This document shows positions 17,601 through 23,500 of a stretch of 32,070 nucleotides of DNA, one piece after another. A model generated the notes under the pieces. It ran no database searches, was not told where the DNA came from, and saw only the letters and a list, made by a program, of their open reading frames with translations. How positions within the stretch are numbered: position 1 is the stretch's first letter; each line of letters starts with the position of its first letter. Origin of the DNA: Candidatus Hydrogenedentota bacterium (GTDB lineage Bacteria; Hydrogenedentota; Hydrogenedentia; Hydrogenedentales; CAILVY01); contig CAILVY010000147.1 in assembly GCA_903837785.1 (NCBI GenBank), positions 1 to 32,070 on the forward strand. The letters are read 5' to 3'. Position numbers and translations under genes: made by a program.

Positions 17601-17717
17601 GCGGCCGACCAGTTGCTCCTGAACATGATAGCCTGTGCCGCGCAGAAGGCGGCGGGCCCGCTGGAGACGCTTCCTGGAGATTTCGGCGCAACGCTCGAGA
17701 GCCTGGGATTCAAGTAG
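14700..17717 (+). CDS. Secreted GH2-family glycoside hydrolase with a C-terminal GATase1-like domain
   Basis: A 1005-residue secreted enzyme. The signal peptide ends near ATAQ|HP (about residue 27). A GH2 N-terminal jelly roll follows (WLLACDPKNEGREQAWWKQ, VWYWRPVEVPEHP, YLAGVYVNDTLVGSHEGGETPF), then an Ig-like domain ending RFGFRELRVDAGYFHLNGKR, then the TIM barrel. Both catalytic glutamates are present: acid/base E435 in LLNETQDG and nucleophile E547 in FLSEYGIGS. After about residue 760 an Ig-like segment leads to a region (about 780-1000) with VILVGEGTDELGARI and GSTVLFLSPKALKRG that looks like a class I glutamine amidotransferase or beta-galactosidase trimerisation fold. The substrate is unknown: beta-galactosidase, glucuronidase and mannosidase are all possible. 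GGAGGGAGCC supports the ATG. It is probably a single-gene unit. Confidence 0.85.
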   Translation: MRKFAIRSFLCAVTLGLAFWAPDATAQHPVAAARQVIALEGDGWLLACDPKNEGREQAWWKQPSAEAQAVAIPSIIQETFPGYHGVVWYWRPVEVPEHPVASGRYLLRFGAVDYLAGVYVNDTLVGSHEGGETPFTLDITDAVKPGAANMLSVRVLNPGGERIDGIALDETPHRNKRPTLVVGSMLAYGGIIEPVDLLMVPPVYIDSLFVRADWKTGECKVEAIVKNATKNPLVSARLQFQAGPAAEGGAACAETSIAPSFAPGESSAVASVQVPRHRLWGLEDPYLYTLAAKLSSAAGVSDALSVRFGFRELRVDAGYFHLNGKRIFLKSSHTGNHCPAGQILPPRQAPDLLRKDLLYMKSSGFNTIRFIAGIAHPWQLDLCDEIGLMAYQETLAGWCLADSPEMAKRFDLSIRETLLRDRNHPSFTIFGLLNETQDGPVFRHAVDSLALVRSIDDTRLTLLDSGRWDGQFNIGSLSNPGGREWEFQWGVDDPGYDASKGAKWGQFGGYIVGAGDAHVYPGTPHTPEIESGIRNLGKESKPVFLSEYGIGSLMNAIRELRHYEQNGLRADLEDVKYLQNTVDRFNADWQRFGMDGVYPFPEDMLRESQRLHGRQRTLGFDLIRSNPKICGYNLTGLLDHGFTGEGLWSYWREWKPGIVDVLQDGWAPLRWCLFAAPMHAYLGRPIRLEAILANEDALPAGEYPVTLRVVGPAGIAWEKTASVTVTPEGPLAIPVCSEDVTLHGPAGEYTLAANLERGGAPLGGRLTFHLSSAVTAPGAPSACLAWGVPEPVLAWLQAHGVTCSPFEGAPDDARQVILVGEGTDELGARIALMKRVARGSTVLFLSPKALKRGDNAVGWLPLKNKGRGYDFSDWLYHKECVAKPHAIFEGLPGRGLMDWDYFGPVIPHFIIEGADVPDETAAVAFALCHSAPPGGYASGVLNGWYRFGSGWFMANSLAVLENVDKHPAADQLLLNMIACAAQKAAGPLETLPGDFGATLESLGFK

Positions 17718-17812
17718 CGCTTTTGCACTTCGCCGCGAACACAGAGTACAGTTAATGGCGGAATGCCGGCGCACTGTGCGGGCAGGATGGCTTTCTTTAG
17801 GGATGGAGCATA

Positions 17813-17850
17813 AGGAAACCCCTTTCTTTCCGTAAAGAGAGGGGTTTCCT
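17813..17850. terminator. Long near-perfect hairpin between the GH2 gene and rnhB
   Basis: AGGAAACCCCTTTCTTT (17813-17829) and AAAGAGAGGGGTTTCCT (17834-17850) form a 17-bp stem with one G-T pair and the loop CCGT. It ends 15 bases before the rnhB ATG, with no T-run after it on the plus strand. It may terminate the GH2 transcript or act in the rnhB leader, whose start lacks a clear Shine-Dalgarno. Confidence 0.55.
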
Positions 17851-17865
17851 CACACTTAGTGATCA

Positions 17866-18657
17866 ATGAGAACCCTGAACGAACTACGCGAAGCAGTCTC
17901 GGCCGGGCCACCCTATGCCGAGACGCTGCTGCGCGAGTTGCAGGACGACCCCCGGGCGGGCGCGCGCGCGCTCTGGGAACGCTGTGTTCGCGCTGGCAGC
18001 GCCGCGCAGGCCGAGCAGCAACGCATTGAAGGAATGCTCTCCTTCGAGCGCGCGGTCGAAGCGCAGGGGTTCCTCTGGATTGCAGGCGTGGACGAGGCGG
18101 GCCGCGGGCCGCTCGCCGGGCCCATCGTGGCGGCGGCGGTTCGATTGGCGGCGCCGGTCGCGGGGCTGAACGACTCGAAGCAACTGACGGCGGAACAGCG
18201 GGAAAGCCTCTTCGCCGCGCTGCACGGCGGGGGCCATGATATCGGGGTGGCGGCGGTGGAAGCGGCGGAAATCGATCGTATCGGCATCCAGGCAGCCAAT
18301 TACCAGGTGATGGCGCAGGCGGTCGGCGGCATGAAGCAGCATCCCGACTATCTTCTCGTGGACGGATTTCGCATTCCGGGCGTCGCCCAGCCGCAACAGC
18401 GGATCATCAAGGGCGACAGCCGGTCGCTCTCCATTGCGGCGGCAAGTATCGTGGCGAAAGTGACACGGGACCGCCTCATGGACCGGGTGGACCGGGAATA
18501 TCCGGTCTATGGATTTGGTAAACATAAAGGCTATGCGACGGCCGAGCACCTGGCGGCGATCGCCCGCTTCGGTCCGTGTCCGGAGCATCGGCGGAGTTTT
18601 GCGCCCATTGCCCGGAGCGAGGAAACAGGGTCGTTGTTCGAAAAGGCGGAAAGTTGA
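17866..18657 (+). CDS. rnhB: Ribonuclease HII
   Basis: RNase HII cleaves the RNA strand of RNA-DNA hybrids and removes single ribonucleotides misincorporated in DNA. All four catalytic acids are visible: D76 and E77 in GVDEAGRGPLAGP, D166 in YLLVDGF and D184 in IIKGDSRS. The conserved ASIVAKVTRDRLM and the closing YGFGKHKGYATAEHL with HRRSF are present. The N-terminal extension of about 60 residues (LRELQDDPRAGARALWERC) resembles that of Bacillus-type RnhB, so I keep the full-length ATG although no good Shine-Dalgarno precedes it. A shorter start at Met57 is possible. The stop overlaps the start of the next gene in TGATG. Confidence 0.95.
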   Translation: MRTLNELREAVSAGPPYAETLLRELQDDPRAGARALWERCVRAGSAAQAEQQRIEGMLSFERAVEAQGFLWIAGVDEAGRGPLAGPIVAAAVRLAAPVAGLNDSKQLTAEQRESLFAALHGGGHDIGVAAVEAAEIDRIGIQAANYQVMAQAVGGMKQHPDYLLVDGFRIPGVAQPQQRIIKGDSRSLSIAAASIVAKVTRDRLMDRVDREYPVYGFGKHKGYATAEHLAAIARFGPCPEHRRSFAPIARSEETGSLFEKAES

Positions 18658-20360
18658 TGAAATCAGCAGTGGCAGCGCTTAGCGTGGCATTTTCCGTTTT
18701 GGTCGCCGGGTGCATCTCGGTCACGAACGAGGAATGGGCCTATGCAAAAGTGTGGGGTTGGCCCGTCAAAGCCAGCCCGCGCGCGCAGGCTTATGCCCAT
18801 TACATCGCGGCGAGCAAGCTCGAGCGCCACGGGAATCAGGAGGCCGCGATCCAGGAGCTGCAGCAAGTGGCCAAACTGGATCCCGAGGCGCTGACCCCCA
18901 CGTTGCGGCTCATTCGCGCCTATGTCCGGCAACAGGACTACGGGCACGCCATTGAGATGTGCCAGCGGGCGGTGGAGCAGCGGCCGGAGCGCGCCAATCT
19001 GTGGGTGGTGCTGGGCGAAGTGAACCAGCAGCTCAAGCACTATGGAGAGGCGGAGGCGGCCTTCAAGAAGGCCATCGAACTCAGCCCGGACAGCGTGCTT
19101 GGCTACGGGGCGCTCGCGGAACTGCAGGAGAGCACGAACGACCTGATTCCCGCCATCGACCTGTACCACCGCCTCATCGAGATGAACCCGGAAGGTGCCG
19201 GGCTCTACTATCAGCTCGGGCTCAACCTTGCCCGCATCAAGGACACGGACGGCGCGCGCGCCGCCCTGATGCGCGCCCTGGAACTGAGTCCGCGCCTGCT
19301 GCTCGCCCGCCGCATGCTCGGGATCATGTGTCTTGAAGCGGGCGACAATGAAGAGTCCGCGAAGCAGCTTCAGGCGTATCTGCAACAGCGGCCGGCCGAC
19401 GATTCCGCCCAGGAGGCGCTGGCCGGCGCCCTGACGCGCATGGAGCGGTATGCAGAGGCGAGCGAATATCTGGGCAAGCTCGTCGCCGGCGACCAGGCGA
19501 AAGCGCAATACAACATCGAGGCGATGTACCTCTCGCTGATCTCCGGGAAGCCCGCCGCGGCCGAAGGCCAGGCGCCGGCCACCGGCGCGCCCATCTTTGC
19601 CACACTGTTTACGGCGCTCGCGCGGCAGGCCAAGGGCGAGCCGTACAAGCCGCTCCTGGAATCGCTGGACGGCATCGACGGCAACCTGGATCAGGAATGC
19701 AACGACTACTTGAACGGCCTGATTTACCTCTTCTCGAAGGAGAAGGCCGGCGCTTGGCTTCTGGACAAGACGACCGCCTTGCGCAAGGAGGTGGATTCCC
19801 GCACGCTCGGCATTGTGCAGGCGCGCACGCTGATGGGGCTGGAACGGCCGGAGGACGCGGTCAACGTTCTGAAGCCCATGTTGAAGGGGAGCGACGAGGA
19901 TAAGTGGGTGCACTATTACCTCGCCATGAACTACGAGAAACTCAAGCGCTACGACGAAACGGAAGCCCATCTCATCGACTATCTCAAGTACAATCCGGAC
20001 GACCCGGACGGCCTGAATTTCCTGGGTTACTTCTATGCCGACCACGGCATGAAACTCGACAAGGCCGAGGAACTGATCCGGAAGGCGCTCGTTTTCAGCC
20101 CGGAGAGTCCCTTCTACCTCGACAGCCTGGGCTGGGTCTACTACAAGCGCGGCAAGGCCGCCGAGGCCGTAGACTGCATCCAGAAAGCCATCTACCGCAT
20201 GGACACGGATGATGCGGTGCTTCGCGATCACCTCGGGGACGCCTTCTTCCTCAAAGGCGACACGAGCCGCGCGGTCGCGGAGTGGGAACGCGCCCGCCGC
20301 CTGGATCCGAAGCTCGAAGGCATCCAGGAAAAGCTGGACAAGAACAAACCCGCCAAGTGA
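18657..20360 (+). CDS. TPR-repeat lipoprotein
   Basis: A 567-residue lipoprotein with signal MKSAVAALSVAFSVLVAGC (lipobox LVAGC, Cys 19). Almost all of the mature protein is tetratricopeptide repeats, about ten, with typical A-xx-L-xx-x-L-xx-P spacing. Examples are AIQELQQVAKLDPEALTPTL, AEAAFKKAIELSPDSVLGYG, AEELIRKALVFSPESPFYLD and AVDCIQKAIYRMDTDDAVLR. A less regular middle (about 280-380) links two TPR stacks. TPR lipoproteins serve as periplasmic scaffolds; no partner is evident. The start overlaps the rnhB stop by one base, so translation is probably coupled although the two functions look unrelated. I prefer this ATG to an in-frame start 27 codons upstream because it exposes the lipoprotein signal. 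Confidence 0.88.
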   Translation: MKSAVAALSVAFSVLVAGCISVTNEEWAYAKVWGWPVKASPRAQAYAHYIAASKLERHGNQEAAIQELQQVAKLDPEALTPTLRLIRAYVRQQDYGHAIEMCQRAVEQRPERANLWVVLGEVNQQLKHYGEAEAAFKKAIELSPDSVLGYGALAELQESTNDLIPAIDLYHRLIEMNPEGAGLYYQLGLNLARIKDTDGARAALMRALELSPRLLLARRMLGIMCLEAGDNEESAKQLQAYLQQRPADDSAQEALAGALTRMERYAEASEYLGKLVAGDQAKAQYNIEAMYLSLISGKPAAAEGQAPATGAPIFATLFTALARQAKGEPYKPLLESLDGIDGNLDQECNDYLNGLIYLFSKEKAGAWLLDKTTALRKEVDSRTLGIVQARTLMGLERPEDAVNVLKPMLKGSDEDKWVHYYLAMNYEKLKRYDETEAHLIDYLKYNPDDPDGLNFLGYFYADHGMKLDKAEELIRKALVFSPESPFYLDSLGWVYYKRGKAAEAVDCIQKAIYRMDTDDAVLRDHLGDAFFLKGDTSRAVAEWERARRLDPKLEGIQEKLDKNKPAK

Positions 20361-20364
20361 TCCG

Positions 20365-20382
20365 GCTCCGGCGTTTCGGAGC
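20365..20382 (+). terminator. Weak hairpin after the TPR gene
   Basis: GCTCCG and CGGAGC form a 6-bp stem with a GCGTTT loop immediately after the stop. There is no T-tract, so this is a weak candidate. The rest of 20383-20571 shows no gene and no convincing promoter. Confidence 0.25.
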
Positions 20383-20571
20383 GACGGCCGCGAGGAGATG
20401 AGGTCGCGGAAAAACTCGGGCCTGCATCCAGAAACCTGGCCGGGGGGCGGCATTTGTGCCTGTGGGGAGACGTCAGATCGCCAATCCGTTCTCTTCCGGA
20501 AGCCCCGGGTATGAGTGAAGTTCCCCCATGATCATGATATGCTACGGAGGGAAAGCATCGGAGACGGAAAC

Positions 20572-23500
20572 ATGCGCCACCCACAGGGTGTTCTCTTGAC
20601 GATGGCAGGGGTGTTGTCACTCGTGCTCGCATCCGCGGCATTCGGGACCGTATGGCATGTGAATGCCTCGAACAGTCCCGGGGGAAACGGCCTGGACTGG
20701 GCGCACGCACTCACGACGATCCAAGGCGCGGTGGATGCCGCGGCGGATGCCGGGGGCGGCGAAGTGTGGGTGGCCCGAGGCGTGTATTACGAGGTCTCCC
20801 TGAACGGCGGCGAGTCGCTTCAGATGAAGCCGGGGGTGCATCTGTACGGCGGCTTCGGAGGCTCGGAGAGCAGCCGCGATCAGCGCAATACGGATCCGGC
20901 CACGAACGGAACCGTGATTCACGGCACGGAGCACACGGGCGACTTTGTGCCGGTGGCGCCGGTCGTGAAGGGTGCGGACGACGCGACGCTCGACGGGTTC
21001 ACGATCACCGGCGGGCGCGCCTCCGAGGGGGCGGGGATGCTGAACGCGCACGTGTCGCCGCACGTGGAAAACTGCATTTTCGAAGGCAATCACGCGCTCG
21101 CGGTGACGAACAGCCAGGGCGCGGGCGGCGGCATGCACAACATCGACGCGGCCGCCCCGGTGGTCCTGCGCTGCCTTTTCCGGAACAACACGGCGGATCT
21201 CTTTGGGGGCGGCCTGGCGAGCCAACAGAGCAGTTCCGGGCGCTTCGTCCAATGCACATTCAGCGGCAACGCCAGCAACATGGGCGGGGGCGTCAACAAC
21301 AACAGCTCGAATCCCAGCTTCGAAGATTGCCGCTTCATCGGCAATGTCGGATTCACGCGGACGGTTGAAGGCGGCGACAATCTGCTCGGCTTCGGCGGCG
21401 GCTTCTACAATATCGGCCGCCTGCCGGATCAGTATCCGCCCGAGATGGGCACGGCGCCCGTGGCGGATCCCACGCTCGTGAATTGCCTCTTCACGGGGAA
21501 TTACACGGACGGCTACGGCGGGGCGGTGTTCAACGCGGAAGGCAAGGGACTGTTCGTGAACTGCACGATCGTGCAGAACGGCGCCTCGCAATGCGGCGGG
21601 CTCTACAACTTCGACGGCGCCAAGCCCGAACTCGTGAACTCGATCGTGTACGGCAATACGGCCCCGCAAATCACCGACAGCCCGAGCTTCTTCTTTGATC
21701 TGCCGAAACCGGTGGATGATCCCGCGCCCGCGTTGACGACGGCGGGCTACTCCGATGTCGAAGACGGCTGGGCCGGGACGGCCAATTTCGATCAGCCGCC
21801 CGTCTTCCGCGATGCGGGCGGCGGCGACTTTCATCTCCGCGGCACGTCGCCCTGTATCGACGCGGGACGATCCACCGCGGATCTCGCGCGGGTGCCTGCC
21901 CCGGCCGTCGACTTCGAAGCGGAGGCACGCGGCTATGACGGCACGCCCGCCGTGCGCGGAGACGGTTCTGACTATGACGTCGGATACGATGAATATGTTG
22001 GCGGTGAGGGCGAAGGCGAGGGTGAAGGCGAAGGCGAGGGTGAAGGCGAAGGCGAGGGTGAAGGCGAAGGCGAATTGCCGCCGAGTGTCATTTATGTGAG
22101 CCTGGCCAATACGTCGGGCAACGAAGACGGCCGGACGTGGGCGACGGCGTTTCGTGCGGTGCAGCTTGGGCTGGATGTGGCCGAGGCCGCCGGCGCGCCC
22201 GAAGTGTGGGTGGCAACGGGCATCTACGACGAGGCGCGCGCCAACAACGGGTCGGTGCTCTTGCGCTCCGGCGTGGCCTTGTACGGCGGCTTCGCAGGCA
22301 CGGAAACGGAACGTTCGCAACGCGACGTGGCGGCCAATCCCACTGTGATTGACGCGTCGGCGTCCGATGGCGGGGCCGCCGCGGGCTCCGTGGTTGTCGG
22401 AATCAGCGATGCGGTGCTGGACGGCTTCACGATTAAAGGCGGGCGGGGCCTTCAGGGCGCGGGCATGACGAGCGACGGCACGCAGAGCCCGCTCACGAAC
22501 CTGACGGTGGCCCACTGCGTTTTTGAGGACAACCAGGCGGGGAACTACGGGGGCGCCATGTACAACGGCGCCAACGTGCTGATTTCGATCACAGGGTGCG
22601 CCTTCAACGGCAACCGTTCCGGGGCGAACGGCGGCGCGATCCTCAATCAGGCATCGACGGCGAGCATCCAGGACTGCACGTTCACAGGGAATCAGTCGTC
22701 CGACGGCGGCGCCGTGTTCAATCTCGATGGCGCAGTCCTCTTCGCCGCGGCGTGCACGTTCACGGACAATCTCGCGCAGCAGGCGGGCGGCGCCATGGTT
22801 AATCTGGAGAGCGATCCCACGCTGTCCGATTGCACGTTCGAGGCCAACACCGCCAACACAGCGGGCGGCGCCATCTTCAACTACAACGCCTCGCCACGCG
22901 TGGCCGTGTGCGGCTTCTTTGGCAACGAAGCAGGCGCCACGGGCGGCGCCATGGCGAATTTCAGTGACGCCGGGACGCCCGACGAACAGCGGTCCAAGCC
23001 CATCATCGTCAACAGCGTGTTTGCCGGAAATCACGCGGGACAGAACGGGGGCGCCGTGACGAACAACGGCGCCACGCCAACGATCAGCAATTGCACGCTG
23101 TATGGAAACCAGGCCGACATCGGCGGCGGCGCCATCGTCAATATCGATTCGCGCGCCACGATCACGAACTCCATTCTCTGGGGGAACACGGCCGCCCCGC
23201 AGATGATCGACAGTAACAGCCTGACAACCATGAATTATTGCGACACGGAAGACGGGGCATCCGGCACGAATATCAGTGTGAACCCGCTGCTGGCGAATGC
23301 GGCCGCACGCGATTTTCATCTGTTAACCGGGTCGGGCTGCGTGGATGCCGGCATGAATACCGGCAGCGCGCCGTTTGGCGGGGTCATCAGCGACCTGGAA
23401 GGCGACGCGCGGGGATATCAGGGATTTTTCGGCGAGCGAGGCGACGGTTCGTTTTACGACATCGGCGCAGACGAATACACCGGCCCCCCCTTCAGCGGTG

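Noticed and set aside
15843..17774. A 643-residue minus-strand open frame
   Set aside because: It is antisense to the GH2 gene, has no family motif, and the plus strand has signal peptide, Shine-Dalgarno and both catalytic glutamates.
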